Source: an uncultured Thermosynechococcus sp. (lineage in GTDB: Bacteria; Cyanobacteriota; Cyanobacteriia; Thermosynechococcales; Thermosynechococcaceae). Taken from it: DNA of 64,000 bases. The position numbers and the translations under genes are program-made. This document shows positions 20,135 through 30,272 of the stretch, piece after piece (positions within the stretch are counted from its first letter, which is position 1; the number at the start of each line of letters is the position of its first letter). Location: NCBI RefSeq assembly GCF_938074695.1, contig NZ_CALJEM010000003.1, positions 1-64,000 on the forward strand. The letters are read 5' to 3'. Under the pieces are notes generated by a model. The model saw only the letters and a program-made list of their open reading frames with translations. It ran no database searches and was not told the origin of the DNA.

Positions 20135-21172
20135 TTAGGCGGCGATCGCCTCCCTTTCTGCAGATCTCTGCAAGCGCTCAATTGCTGCATCGAGTAAGGC
20201 TAAACCCGCTTCTAGAGTTTCAATCCGACAGAGTTCACTCCGCAGTTCTGCGGCATCCGCAAAGCCCTTGGCGTACCACGTCAGATGTTTACGCGCCTGC
20301 CGAATGCCCCGTTCCCCCTTGTATTCCCAAAGGGCAATAAGATGATCCCGCGCACATTGCAGACGCTCCACCACCGTTGGCGCAGGCCGCAGTTCCCCGG
20401 TTTTCAAAAAGTGATCAATTTCCCCCACCAAGAAAGGATAGCCCATTGTTCCCCGCGAGCACATCACTCCATCCGCCCCCGTTTGCTCCAAGCAGCGCAC
20501 CGCCGCCTCTACGGAGAAAATATCACCGTTGGCAATCACGGGAATCCTGACGCACTCTTTCACTCGTGCAATCCACTCCCAGCGGGCGGGGCCGTTAAAG
20601 CCTTGGGCACGAGTGCGCCCATGAACCGTAATCATGGCTGCGCCAGCGTCTTCCATTGCTTTGGCAAAATCGAGAATATTAATCTCCTCGTCGCTCCAGC
20701 CAATCCGCGTTTTCACAGTAACCGGTACTGGTACAGCTTCTGAGACGGTGCGCACAATCGTGGCTGCTAGTTTCACATCCCGCAGCAGGGAGGAACCGCC
20801 GCCGTTCTTAGTAATTTTATTCACAGGACATCCCATGTTAATGTCCACGGTATCGGCACCTTCGGCCACGGCCTTGAGGGCTGCCTCTGCCAAAAAATCT
20901 GGCCGGCAGTCAAAGAGCTGAATACTAATGGGGTGCTCATTAGCATCCACTTCCATAATCCGGGGCAGTGTTTTCAGATAGTGCAACCCGGAAGCACTGA
21001 CCATCTCTGTGTACATCATTGAGTGCGGGGCATAGCGGCGCACCAGGCGCCGAAACACCAAGTCAGTTACCCCCGCTAAAGGAGACTGAAACACCCGACT
21101 GTGCAGGGTGAGAGACCCAATCTGTAAAGGGGGTGCCACGCGGGCTTTTAGCTCAGGGGAGAGGGTTAGCAT
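20135..21172 (-). CDS. dus: tRNA-dihydrouridine synthase
   Basis: SPLAGVTDLVFRRL, QLFDCRPDFLAEAA, DINMGCPVNKITKNGGGSSLL, VHGRTRAQGFNGPARW. Confidence 0.94.
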   Translation of the reverse strand: MLTLSPELKARVAPPLQIGSLTLHSRVFQSPLAGVTDLVFRRLVRRYAPHSMMYTEMVSASGLHYLKTLPRIMEVDANEHPISIQLFDCRPDFLAEAALKAVAEGADTVDINMGCPVNKITKNGGGSSLLRDVKLAATIVRTVSEAVPVPVTVKTRIGWSDEEINILDFAKAMEDAGAAMITVHGRTRAQGFNGPARWEWIARVKECVRIPVIANGDIFSVEAAVRCLEQTGADGVMCSRGTMGYPFLVGEIDHFLKTGELRPAPTVVERLQCARDHLIALWEYKGERGIRQARKHLTWYAKGFADAAELRSELCRIETLEAGLALLDAAIERLQRSAEREAIAA

Positions 21173-21186
21173 CTCTGCACACAGGT

Positions 21187-22146
21187 TCAGTGGTGCCCAA
21201 GTACTTGCTCTCGATAGGCTGAATAAACTGCCTGCACATTATACCAATTCAAAAAGATGCGAGCCACTTCAAGGGCAGCTCGGGGGCGATTATTGCGGAT
21301 AAGCCATTGAAGAAGGGGAGCCATTGTTTTTTCATTGAGGATTCCCCATAGGGATAAAACTGCCCAGAGGAAATAGTGAAAGGGGGTCATTTGAATCATG
21401 AGCCTGACTTCCCAAGTGGGATGTTTTTTGTAGAATAAAACGGCCATTTTTCCCCTTTCGATTTCTTTTTGAATTAGCGCCGGAACCTGATCGAGAGTAA
21501 AGGGGGGATGCCAGTGGTAGCCGACGGCCTTAGGGCATTTGAGTAGTCGCAACCCCAATTGCTTTAGGCGAACCCCTAGTTCCAAGTCTTCCCAGCCGTA
21601 AAGTTGAAACTGAGTGTCGAACAAACCTGCCTCTTCTAGCCAATGGCGGGCGATCGCTACATTCCCTGTCGCAAAATAAGCCGCTGAAAAATCAGTGATC
21701 TTATATGGCTCTGAAGTTGGTTCTTCAAAATTACAGGTATTAATCACGCGACCATAGGAAAAAGCAGGAACAGCCAGCAGATCGGCAATGCCCAAACGTT
21801 TCTTTTCCTCAAGCAGCCGTCGCAGATGTGCCTCAATAAAGCCTGCAGTGACCACCAAGTCACTATCAATAAAAATAATCCATTCCCCTTGTGCATGTTG
21901 CAGACCTAAATTGCGCGCCGCTGCTGGACCGCAGTGCTCCTGTTGCAGGTATTTCAAATGGGGCAGTGAGGCAGTAGTTACCTGAAGCCATGCCAGTGTG
22001 CCATCCGTCGAGCCATCGTCCACGACAATCACCTCATAGCCCCTCAGGCCAATATCCTCTGTCCAAGTCTGTTCTGTAATTGCCTTAACACACTTCTGGA
22101 GAATGGGTAACCGATTGTAGGTTGGAATAATCACACTTAGAAACAT
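21187..22146 (-). CDS. Family 2 glycosyltransferase
   Basis: SVIIPTYNR...VIVVDDGSTDGT...GPAAARNLGLQHAQGEWIIFIDSD. Confidence 0.92.
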   Translation of the reverse strand: MFLSVIIPTYNRLPILQKCVKAITEQTWTEDIGLRGYEVIVVDDGSTDGTLAWLQVTTASLPHLKYLQQEHCGPAAARNLGLQHAQGEWIIFIDSDLVVTAGFIEAHLRRLLEEKKRLGIADLLAVPAFSYGRVINTCNFEEPTSEPYKITDFSAAYFATGNVAIARHWLEEAGLFDTQFQLYGWEDLELGVRLKQLGLRLLKCPKAVGYHWHPPFTLDQVPALIQKEIERGKMAVLFYKKHPTWEVRLMIQMTPFHYFLWAVLSLWGILNEKTMAPLLQWLIRNNRPRAALEVARIFLNWYNVQAVYSAYREQVLGHH

Positions 22147-23042
22147 CGGGAAACGCCTTTTGCCAAAGGTGATCCAAGCCGTGTTAGAGCAAGCTCCAGT
22201 TCATGAGCACACCAGCGAAACAGCCCCGCTGTTCCTAAACGCTTTCTGGCTTCAGGATCTTGACAGGCCTGCCTTAGCAACTGAGCAGCACGCCACCATG
22301 TCCAAGGGTGAGCATTGGTCACTCTTGCCTGCTCTGCCGACCAGCCTAACTTTTTCTGTAATAAAGCTTGCCAATGACGATGTCGAATGCAACTGGATTG
22401 GTAAATCCTAGTGCTGCGATCAGATCGCGATCTCTGTCTGTGATGAATCCGATACATCAGGAGAGGTTCTGGAACATTGCCCATCTTGGCGCCTGCTGCC
22501 CACGCTCGCTGCCATAGGTCGTAGTCTTGACAAAGAAAATCTTGAAGATACTGCAGGGAGTTGAGTATTTCTTTTTTAGCAACCACAGAAGGATGACCAA
22601 AAGGGACACCAAATAGCAGCTCCACCTCACAACCTTCATGGGAAATTGGATAGCGCCACAGTCCTCGCCCCTGTCCGGTGAGGGTAAGAAATGTTCCACA
22701 AATATCCAATTGATATTGGTGAATCCACTTTAATTGTTTCTCTAGACGTTCAGGGTGGGCAATGTCATCCCCGTCCATGCGGGCAACATAGTCTCCTTTT
22801 GCTTGGGCAAGAAGTTCGTGGAGTGTCGGCACCAGCCCTTGGTGGTCACGACTCAGAAACGTCACCTTGGGGTTGCCTTGAATATGAGCGGCAATCACCT
22901 CGGCAGAGCCATCCGTTGAACCATCATCCAGAATCAAGAGTTCAAAATCTTGGTAGGTTTGCTGAAGAATTGACTGAACAGCTGCTCCGATGTACCGAGC
23001 TTGATTATAAACTGGCAAGATTACCGAGACTGTAGGTGCCAT
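22137..23042 (-). CDS. Family 2 glycosyltransferase
   Basis: SVILPVYNQARYIGAAVQSIL...LILDDGSTDGS...YVARMDGDDIAHPERL. Confidence 0.92.
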   Translation of the reverse strand: MAPTVSVILPVYNQARYIGAAVQSILQQTYQDFELLILDDGSTDGSAEVIAAHIQGNPKVTFLSRDHQGLVPTLHELLAQAKGDYVARMDGDDIAHPERLEKQLKWIHQYQLDICGTFLTLTGQGRGLWRYPISHEGCEVELLFGVPFGHPSVVAKKEILNSLQYLQDFLCQDYDLWQRAWAAGAKMGNVPEPLLMYRIHHRQRSRSDRSTRIYQSSCIRHRHWQALLQKKLGWSAEQARVTNAHPWTWWRAAQLLRQACQDPEARKRLGTAGLFRWCAHELELALTRLGSPLAKGVSRCF

Positions 23043-23046
23043 CAGA

Positions 23047-23931
23047 CTACATCCTTAACCAAGTGTTAGGAATCAAATCCTCAGTATTCCGTCCTTCGAC
23101 GGCAAACCACTGCTGAGGAGCAATGACTATTTTGTTGGTGAAAGAGTTTAGCCAAGCCCCCCACCAGCTAAAGGTACTGTTGGCAATGATATGGTGTTTG
23201 CAAGCACTCATAAGTCGCAGGTCATTATAACTTTCACCGCCACAATTGTGCTCCACAAAGTAGTGAGAAGCCGGAAGGCGGAGGTGTTCCTTTGCCCAAG
23301 TAATTTCATCGGAGAAGATAAAAAAGGTTGGCTCCTCCAGTTGCTCTGTCAAGTATCTAATTGCCCTGTGGTAATAGGTCAAGGGTAACAGGCCATGCAC
23401 GTTCCGCGTTACTTTTTCTGAAGCGTAGTCACCACGGCGGATGTGGATGCTTACGGCATTGCAGGCTTTGATTCTTTGGAGCCAATCTTGATTTACCTCA
23501 GAAAGGGGCTGGCAAAAAGTAAAGTCTTGGCGCAGAGTGGCAGCAATTTCCTGAAAGTATTTTTCTGACTGCCAGTAACCAACAAGATAGGCTTTGTCGG
23601 GAATCTCCCAAATTTTGGGCCAGTAATGAAAATGGGGTTCAACAATCAGTTGCGGACATAGAAAACGGCGGATGGCAGACTGCTGTTGGGCAAGTCCTCC
23701 CATCCCTGGCAGGGCACACCACCCCAACACTGATCGAATGTGGGCAGCAGTAGCAATTTCGCCAGCACAGTTGAAAATGCGCTTTAGCTCAAATCCCTGA
23801 TGCTTTTTATAGGTTCTGTAGGGGGAAATATCCAGATACAGAGGGACTTTCTTGCGGATTGCCAGCGACCTTGCCACAGCATACTGAAACATTTGGTTGC
23901 CTAAGCCGCCTATCAGATTGACGATGATCAT
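23047..23931 (-). CDS. GT11 alpha-1,2-fucosyltransferase
   Basis: GGLGNQMFQYAVARSLA, HIRRGDY, NSTFSWWGAWL motifs typical of GT11. Confidence 0.92.
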   Translation of the reverse strand: MIIVNLIGGLGNQMFQYAVARSLAIRKKVPLYLDISPYRTYKKHQGFELKRIFNCAGEIATAAHIRSVLGWCALPGMGGLAQQQSAIRRFLCPQLIVEPHFHYWPKIWEIPDKAYLVGYWQSEKYFQEIAATLRQDFTFCQPLSEVNQDWLQRIKACNAVSIHIRRGDYASEKVTRNVHGLLPLTYYHRAIRYLTEQLEEPTFFIFSDEITWAKEHLRLPASHYFVEHNCGGESYNDLRLMSACKHHIIANSTFSWWGAWLNSFTNKIVIAPQQWFAVEGRNTEDLIPNTWLRM

Positions 23932-23946
23932 TATTTCGACTGTTGA

Positions 23947-24963
23947 CTATTTATGAATAGCGCTGACTTGAGCCAAAATGCTGCAAACGATGGTCTCCAC
24001 AAAGTAAGCAATGGAAAACCGTTCTGCTTGAGGAGAGTGCAAAAAATCCCAAATCCCCTGCTGGTAGCCTCTATAGGTTTCTTCTGACATTGTTTTAAGA
24101 AAGTTGTATAAAGATTTGTAGGAAGAAAAATCTCTGCGGTCAATAAAACAGGCCTTAGGAATGTACTCGGTAATGTCTGGTGCCCCCCAATAGATCGGCA
24201 CGTTGCCGGCACAAAAGGCATCAAAGATTTTCTCTGTGACATAACCGCGAAAAATGGCGTTTTCGTAAACAATGGAGAAGCGGGACTGCCTCAACACTTC
24301 AGCTTTTGTAGGTGCAACGCCCCGCCAAGATGGAAACGGAGGGGATGGTCGGCGGAACCGCCGTTTTTCTAGGGCGTGAATGATCCCCCCAACCACCGGC
24401 TGTCGGGCTGATCGATCCCAACCATAACCATACAGGGCAAAGTCCTGTGGTGCATAGCGCTCAAACCAGCGAATCGCTCTAACTCGCTCGCGGTACAGAT
24501 CTCGATGGGGTGCCCACCAAGCTAGAGCCTTGTTGCTGTTAATTAAAACCACTAGCTGAGACCGCTCTCCATAACCATCTACACCACCTGTTACCTTTAA
24601 TGGGTGAGGTAATTGAATTCGCTGAGCCTGTTTGATGGTTATGTCGGGGTTCCAAGTGAAGACAGTTTGATAGCGCTGCAATAAGCATTTCTGCCCATTG
24701 GCTGGATGGATCAATGGATGTTCAGTAAGAATTACAAATTTTGGAGCATCGGAGTGTGGAAACTGGACATTCAAATGGAGTTCAAAATCCGGCTCGTCAC
24801 ACCCTTCGTCGAGGCCAACTAGTTCAACGCCTTGAACACGAAACCTCTCCCGCAGAGCAACCCAAGGTTGTGTCAATCCATCTGGAGACGCATTCGGATC
24901 AAAAAACTGTGCTGTCGGAATATCAGGATAGACAAAAAGACCAGTTAATTTTCGCTTTGTCAT
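23947..24963 (-). CDS. GT10 (alpha-1,3/1,4-) fucosyltransferase family protein; ATG at 24963 preferred
   Basis: C-terminal FSIVYENAIFRGYVTEKIFDAFCAGNVPIYWGAPDITEYIP matches the GT10 donor-binding signature. Confidence 0.85.
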   Translation of the reverse strand: MTKRKLTGLFVYPDIPTAQFFDPNASPDGLTQPWVALRERFRVQGVELVGLDEGCDEPDFELHLNVQFPHSDAPKFVILTEHPLIHPANGQKCLLQRYQTVFTWNPDITIKQAQRIQLPHPLKVTGGVDGYGERSQLVVLINSNKALAWWAPHRDLYRERVRAIRWFERYAPQDFALYGYGWDRSARQPVVGGIIHALEKRRFRRPSPPFPSWRGVAPTKAEVLRQSRFSIVYENAIFRGYVTEKIFDAFCAGNVPIYWGAPDITEYIPKACFIDRRDFSSYKSLYNFLKTMSEETYRGYQQGIWDFLHSPQAERFSIAYFVETIVCSILAQVSAIHK

Positions 24964-24988
24964 AAACCCCCAAGTGTCAGTAATCTGC

Positions 24989-25732
24989 TTACGAACCTGC
25001 AAAAACGACTCCCATCGCTCCCAACGCCCCCACAGTTGTGTTGATGATGTTCACGACCTCATTGCTTAACCAAGGATAGCGTTCTTGAAGGGTTGCTCCC
25101 ACTAGACTCTCCACAAGATTGGCTAGAAAAGCAGCAAGGATACAAATGGGGATGGCGATCGCCCCCATCAAGCCCACACCCCAGCCTAGCACAGCAATAA
25201 CCGCTGCACCGCCAATCCCCGCCAAGGTTCCCTCAAGACTGACGGCGCCCTCTGTCCCTCGCGGCACGGGCTTTAGGGTAGTGATGAGAAAGGTGCGTTG
25301 GCCATAGGCTTTGCCCACCTCACTGGCACAGGTGTCCGAGAGCTTAGTGCTAAAACTAGCCACAAACCCCACCCAAAATAACTCCCGCCATTGGGGAAAC
25401 AACAGAACAAGGAGTGCACAGACGGTGCCTGTGAAGGCTGACCCCCAGACGTTCTCCGGTCCCCGTGCCCCTGAGCGTTTTTCGGCAATGCCTGCGGCCT
25501 CTTTTTCTGCCATGCCGAGGCGGGTGACGGCTGAACCGACCAAGAAATAGACCATGACAATGAGATAGCCCTGCCAGCCCAATGTGCCCCAAATCAGCAC
25601 CCCCAAGAGCCACGCATGGAAGAGTCCTGCTAGGGTAAGTAATTTTTGCCGCACCAAGAGGGCGATCGCCCCAAGGAAGGTATTCACCAACACCCCCGTC
25701 CACCAAGGGTTCAGCCACAGAATGCCATCCAC
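24989..25732 (-). CDS. DUF92/VTE6-like membrane protein (phytyl-phosphate kinase candidate); GTG start at 25732 with upstream GGAGGG proposed
   Basis: VGSAVTRLGMAEKEAAGIAEKRSGARGPENVWGSAF...SFSTKLSDTCASEVGKAYG. Confidence 0.82.
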   Translation of the reverse strand: MDGILWLNPWWTGVLVNTFLGAIALLVRQKLLTLAGLFHAWLLGVLIWGTLGWQGYLIVMVYFLVGSAVTRLGMAEKEAAGIAEKRSGARGPENVWGSAFTGTVCALLVLLFPQWRELFWVGFVASFSTKLSDTCASEVGKAYGQRTFLITTLKPVPRGTEGAVSLEGTLAGIGGAAVIAVLGWGVGLMGAIAIPICILAAFLANLVESLVGATLQERYPWLSNEVVNIINTTVGALGAMGVVFAGS

Positions 25733-25793
25733 GAGAACTGCCCTCCGAGTGTACTGGCAGCACCTTATCATACTTTTCAGGCCTAGGGGACAA

Positions 25794-26639
25794 ATGATGA
25801 TCACTTGGCTACTGGAGCCACTGCAACACGCATTTATGGTCAAGGCGCTGGGGGTAAGTACCCTTGTGGGCTGTGTGTGTGCCGTATTGTCTTGTTTTTT
25901 AACCCTGAAGGGCTGGGCCTTGATGGGAGATGCGGTATCCCATGCGGTACTCCCCGGCGTAGTTTTGGCCTACTGGCTGGGACTGCCTTTTGCCCTAGGT
26001 GCTTTTCTCTTCGGTCTGATGGCAGTTACCCTTATTGGATTTATTCAGCAGCAAACGCGAGTTAAAGAGGATACAGTCATCGGTCTAGTCTTCACAGGCT
26101 TTTTTGCCTTGGGGCTGGTGTTGCTCTCGAAAACTGCCAGCAGCGTTGACCTCATGCATATCCTCTTCGGAAATGTTTTGGGGATTAGCGATCGCGACCT
26201 CTGGCAAACCGTGATTGTAAGCCTCGTCACACTGATCACGATTGTCCTGCGGCATCGGGATTTCATCCTCTTTTGCTTTGACCCCACCCACGCCCGCACC
26301 ATTGGCCTGAATACGACGCTGCTATACTATCTCCTTTTGGCTCTGCTGTCCCTAACCACTGTGGCTGCCCTACAAACCGTAGGTATCATTCTTGTCGTAG
26401 GGATGCTAATTACACCGGGGGCAACCGCCTACTTGCTGAGCGATCGCTTTGGCGTGATGGTGCTCATCGCCCTTGGGGTGGGCGGCCTCGGCAGTTTACT
26501 GGGAACCTATATTAGTTACTATCTAGATGCGTCAACTGGTGGCTGTATTGTTGTCCTACAAACAGTGATTTTTTTGCTGGTGATGATTTTTGCGCCGAAG
26601 CATGGTCTCTTGGCCAAAGCCCGCTCTCCTCTAAGTTAG
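25794..26639 (+). CDS. Metal (Mn/Zn/Fe) ABC transporter permease, ZnuB/MntB family
   Basis: ATG at 25794; GDAVSHAVLPGVVLAYWLG, VVGMLITPGATAYLLSDR. Confidence 0.9.
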   Translation: MMITWLLEPLQHAFMVKALGVSTLVGCVCAVLSCFLTLKGWALMGDAVSHAVLPGVVLAYWLGLPFALGAFLFGLMAVTLIGFIQQQTRVKEDTVIGLVFTGFFALGLVLLSKTASSVDLMHILFGNVLGISDRDLWQTVIVSLVTLITIVLRHRDFILFCFDPTHARTIGLNTTLLYYLLLALLSLTTVAALQTVGIILVVGMLITPGATAYLLSDRFGVMVLIALGVGGLGSLLGTYISYYLDASTGGCIVVLQTVIFLLVMIFAPKHGLLAKARSPLS

Positions 26640-26713
26640 GTTCATGAATTATCTTTGTGGGGTATTGCCGATGCCTTTGCTAGAGTTCATGATATAGTTG
26701 CCCCATATTTATC

Positions 26714-27976
26714 ATGGGTGAAGACAGTTGCGTTATGGAGTCAGATCAACCCTGGCCTACAGAACGGGTTCCCTCTGAAGCCTCCACCTCCTTTGTTCAG
26801 AGAGAGGTAGGCATTGCATCTGACGACGATGGTCATGGCGCACCAACCGATGTGTTAAGGAGTTATGACAGCTTGGTGGAAACTTCAGCAGCGCGCATCA
26901 AAGTGATCGGTGTCGGTGGTGCCGGCGGCAATGCAGTAAACCGCATGATTGCCAGTAACGTCGCCGGTGTTGAGTTCTGGTGTGTGAATACCGATGCCCA
27001 AGCGCTTGCTCAATCCCAAGCCCATCGCTGCCTACAAATTGGCCAAAAACTCACCCGTGGTTTAGGAGCCGGTGGCAATCCTGCGATTGGTCAAAAAGCG
27101 GCTGAAGAATCCCGTGAGGATCTTGCTGCGGCGCTCAAAGACGCCGATTTGATCTTCATTACCTGTGGCATGGGGGGAGGTACCGGCACCGGCGCTGCGC
27201 CAATTGTGGCGGAAGTGGCCAAGGAACAGGGCGCCCTAACTGTTGCCGTTGTTACCCGCCCCTTTACGTTTGAGGGGCGGCGGCGCGCCAGTCAAGCCGA
27301 TGAAGGGATTGAAGCCCTCCAAAGTCGGGTGGACACCCTAATTGTGATTCCCAATGACCGCATCCTTTCAGTTATTTCCGAGCAAACCTCGGTTCAGGAT
27401 GCATTTCGCGTTGCCGATGATGTGCTGCGCCAAGGGGTGCAGGGGATTTCCGATATTATTAACTTGCCAGGGCTGATTAATGTGGATTTCGCCGATATTC
27501 GTTCTGTGATGGCCGATGCTGGTTCTGCCATGATGGGCATTGGCATTGCCTCTGGCAAGTCACGCGCCACTGAAGCCGCTGTCAGTGCAATTTCTTCACC
27601 CCTACTGGAGGGGTCTATCGAGGGTGCCAAGGGTGTGGTCTTTAACATTACGGGAGGCACAGATCTCACCCTCCATGAGGTTAATGCTGCTGCAGAGGTC
27701 ATTTATAATGTGGCCGATGCCAACGCCAATATCATCTTCGGTGCCGTCATTGATCCCCAAATGCAGGGGGAAGTTCAAGTTACGGTGATTGCTACCGGAT
27801 TTAGTGGGGAACCCATAAACCGCACCCGTGCCACAGCCAAAACAACGCCCCTGACGAATCGCCCCTTAACAACAGCACCTCCCCCTCCTGAGACACCTGT
27901 GCCACCACCAGAGGTTGAAGCCAAGCCCAAGCTGGACATTCCGGAGTTTCTCCAGCGACGGCGACCGAACCCCTAG
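26714..27976 (+). CDS. ftsZ: Cell division GTPase FtsZ
   Basis: [31 protein letters not shown] tubulin signature. Confidence 0.98.
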   Translation: MGEDSCVMESDQPWPTERVPSEASTSFVQREVGIASDDDGHGAPTDVLRSYDSLVETSAARIKVIGVGGAGGNAVNRMIASNVAGVEFWCVNTDAQALAQSQAHRCLQIGQKLTRGLGAGGNPAIGQKAAEESREDLAAALKDADLIFITCGMGGGTGTGAAPIVAEVAKEQGALTVAVVTRPFTFEGRRRASQADEGIEALQSRVDTLIVIPNDRILSVISEQTSVQDAFRVADDVLRQGVQGISDIINLPGLINVDFADIRSVMADAGSAMMGIGIASGKSRATEAAVSAISSPLLEGSIEGAKGVVFNITGGTDLTLHEVNAAAEVIYNVADANANIIFGAVIDPQMQGEVQVTVIATGFSGEPINRTRATAKTTPLTNRPLTTAPPPPETPVPPPEVEAKPKLDIPEFLQRRRPNP

Positions 27977-28018
27977 CTATTCAAGGTACCCATCCCTAAA
28001 AGGGGCTAGCAAGTCACC

Positions 28019-28885
28019 TCAAAGACCTAATTCGCGGGCGATCGCCATTAACCCCTCGCGGTAGGAAGGATAGTAGAGCTTAACCCCTAAAACTTTCTTG
28101 ATTTTCTCATTGCGCACGCGGCGGGATTCGCGCCAGAAAGACTGAGCCATGGGACTTAAGTTGGCGGCCTCTAAGGGGATAGCTGGCGGGGCGGGGCGAC
28201 CCAAAAGACGATAGGCCTCAAGGAAAACAGGAAGCGACTCTGAAGGCTGATCATCACTGAGGTTGTAAATTTCGCCGGGCGTGGGTTGAACCAGCGATCG
28301 CTGGAGGGTTTGGACAATATCCGCCACATGAATTCGGCAAAAGTAGTGCCCCGGTTTGTCAATGAGTTGGACATCGCCCTTGAGAATACGAGCGAGGGGA
28401 TTGCGCCCTTCGCCGGGGCCATAGATGCCGGGAAGTCGAAAGATATGGGTGGGCAGATTCGAGTTGAGAAGGGTTTGCTCAATTCTGACGCGGTGTTGTG
28501 AGCGCAAATTTTGGGGATTGACCGGCGTGGTTTCATCCACCCAACCCCCTTGGCGATCGCCATAGACCCCTGTGGTCGAAAGATAACCAAACCAGTGCAG
28601 ATTGAGTTGCTCTAACTGGGGCAACAGTGCCAGCACAACCGCATCCTCCCCTTGGCGATCCGGAGGAATACTGTGGAGGATGTGAGTGACTCCCTCAAGG
28701 GCGATCGGGGCTAAGGGAACTTGCTCCCCCTGCTGCTCCCATGCAAAGGGAAAACAGGGAACAGTGCTGAGTTCTGGTGGCGCCTCTCCCCGACGATTGG
28801 TGATGACCACATCAATGCCTTGGGCTTGGAGCGATCGCGCCAACCACGTTCCCGTATAACCGCAACCGAGAATGAGAACCCGCAT
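28019..28885 (-). CDS. NAD-dependent epimerase/dehydratase family protein (YeeZ-like SDR)
   Basis: VLILGCGYTGTWLARSL, YLSTTGVYGDRQGGWVDE. Confidence 0.87.
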   Translation of the reverse strand: MRVLILGCGYTGTWLARSLQAQGIDVVITNRRGEAPPELSTVPCFPFAWEQQGEQVPLAPIALEGVTHILHSIPPDRQGEDAVVLALLPQLEQLNLHWFGYLSTTGVYGDRQGGWVDETTPVNPQNLRSQHRVRIEQTLLNSNLPTHIFRLPGIYGPGEGRNPLARILKGDVQLIDKPGHYFCRIHVADIVQTLQRSLVQPTPGEIYNLSDDQPSESLPVFLEAYRLLGRPAPPAIPLEAANLSPMAQSFWRESRRVRNEKIKKVLGVKLYYPSYREGLMAIARELGL

Positions 28886-28891
28886 TGCCCT

Positions 28892-29725
28892 CTAGTCTTG
28901 GGAAGAGGCTGCCGGTGCATCCACCAAACGCACCTTTGTGGCCAAGCCCAGCACTTGCAAAAAGCGAATCGTGAGCCACGTTAGATCCAATTCCCACCAC
29001 TGCAAGCCATGGCGTGCGGAGTACTGATGGGCATGGTGGTTATTGTGCCAACCCTCCCCAAAGGTTAACAGAGCTACCCACCAGCAATTGGTTGAGTGAT
29101 CCGTAGTTTCAAACGTGCGATAGCCAAAGGTATGGGTGGCACTGTTGACCAGCCAAGTGGTGTGATAGACCGTTACAAGGCGCACAAAAATGCCCCAAAT
29201 CACGAATGGCCAGCCGCCCCAGAGGTAAAGGACAATGGCCAAGACCACCTGAATCGGCAGAAAGTACTTGTCAAGAAACTGATAGACAGGATCCCCGGCA
29301 ATATCTTTGGTGAAACGGGGAATCTCAGCCTCCGCCGGCACCTCACGAAACATCCATTCAATATGACTCCACCAAAAGCCCTTACGGGAATCGTGGTGAT
29401 CATTCGGTTGATCTGAGTAGAGATGGTGATGGCGGTGCAGTCCAACCCACCAAATCGGCCCCCCTTGCATTGAGAGCGTGCCACAAAAAACCAAGAAATA
29501 CTCTAACCATTTGGGCACTTGGAAGCTGCGATGACTGACAAGACGGTGCCAGCCAAGGGTAATCCCAATCCCCGCAGTCAGCCAGTGAAGCACAAGCGCC
29601 AGCAGGACTGCTTTCCAGCTAAACATACCGGGTAAAAAAGCAAGGAGGGCACCGAGGTGAACAAAAATAATAAAGGTCGCCGTAGGCCAGGCAATGGGGG
29701 GTTTGGCAACGGTGGCTTGGGTCAT
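28892..29725 (-). CDS. desC: Acyl-lipid delta-9-type fatty acid desaturase; ATG at 29725 preferred
   Basis: Histidine boxes HRLVSHRSF, HRHHHLYSD, HNNHHAHQYSARHG. Confidence 0.92.
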   Translation of the reverse strand: MTQATVAKPPIAWPTATFIIFVHLGALLAFLPGMFSWKAVLLALVLHWLTAGIGITLGWHRLVSHRSFQVPKWLEYFLVFCGTLSMQGGPIWWVGLHRHHHLYSDQPNDHHDSRKGFWWSHIEWMFREVPAEAEIPRFTKDIAGDPVYQFLDKYFLPIQVVLAIVLYLWGGWPFVIWGIFVRLVTVYHTTWLVNSATHTFGYRTFETTDHSTNCWWVALLTFGEGWHNNHHAHQYSARHGLQWWELDLTWLTIRFLQVLGLATKVRLVDAPAASSQD

Positions 29726-30045
29726 GAACACATCCGCAAAACAACTGAGTAGGCTGCTGTTCTCTCTGGGCTGAGCTTGAACAACAATCATCAGAGTTTA
29801 GTATAGCGAGCGATGGTTGAGTATCTTTACTTAGCGTGTTTTTCCCACGACGAATAATTCAGCAATCCGCTCTCTAAGTTCCCTCGGGCGGGGGAAGTCT
29901 TTTGGAAGAGTGTCCCCCAAAATGCCGGGTAGGATACCGAATAGCAGGCTGATTATTTCGTTTTCTGTGGCTTTGTAACGAAATGTTGCATTTTCTCAGA
30001 TTAATCCCTAGGATATAGGGTAAGGGGTGGTAGATATTAGGAATT

Positions 30046-30243
30046 ATGAAAACGCCACGTTGGACACGACTCATTGACTTCCTGCAGCGGGAGATGGCAC
30101 TGCCCACCGCTGCCATTGACTTTGGCCTCAAGCACTGCGATAAGCAGGTGAACTTGTTACCCGTTGTTCTCTGGCAGTATGGCTTGGTCAGCCTCGAACA
30201 GCTTGACCGCATCTTCGACTGGCTAGAAACCACTCAGTTCTAG
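30046..30243 (+). CDS. DUF2949-like small cyanobacterial protein
   Basis: LIDFLQREMALPTAAIDFGLKHCDKQVNLLPVVLWQYGLVSLEQLDRIFDWLE. Confidence 0.75.
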   Translation: MKTPRWTRLIDFLQREMALPTAAIDFGLKHCDKQVNLLPVVLWQYGLVSLEQLDRIFDWLETTQF

Positions 30244-30272
30244 TGACGCTCTCAGAATTCTTTTATTAAGAC

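Noticed and set aside
23931-24272. Minus-strand 113-aa ORF overlapping the GT10 gene
   Set aside because: Frame-shifted shadow of the GT10 coding region; no independent motif.
29874-30233. 119-aa minus-strand ORF over the DUF2949 gene
   Set aside because: No family features, and the plus-strand small protein is the better call.
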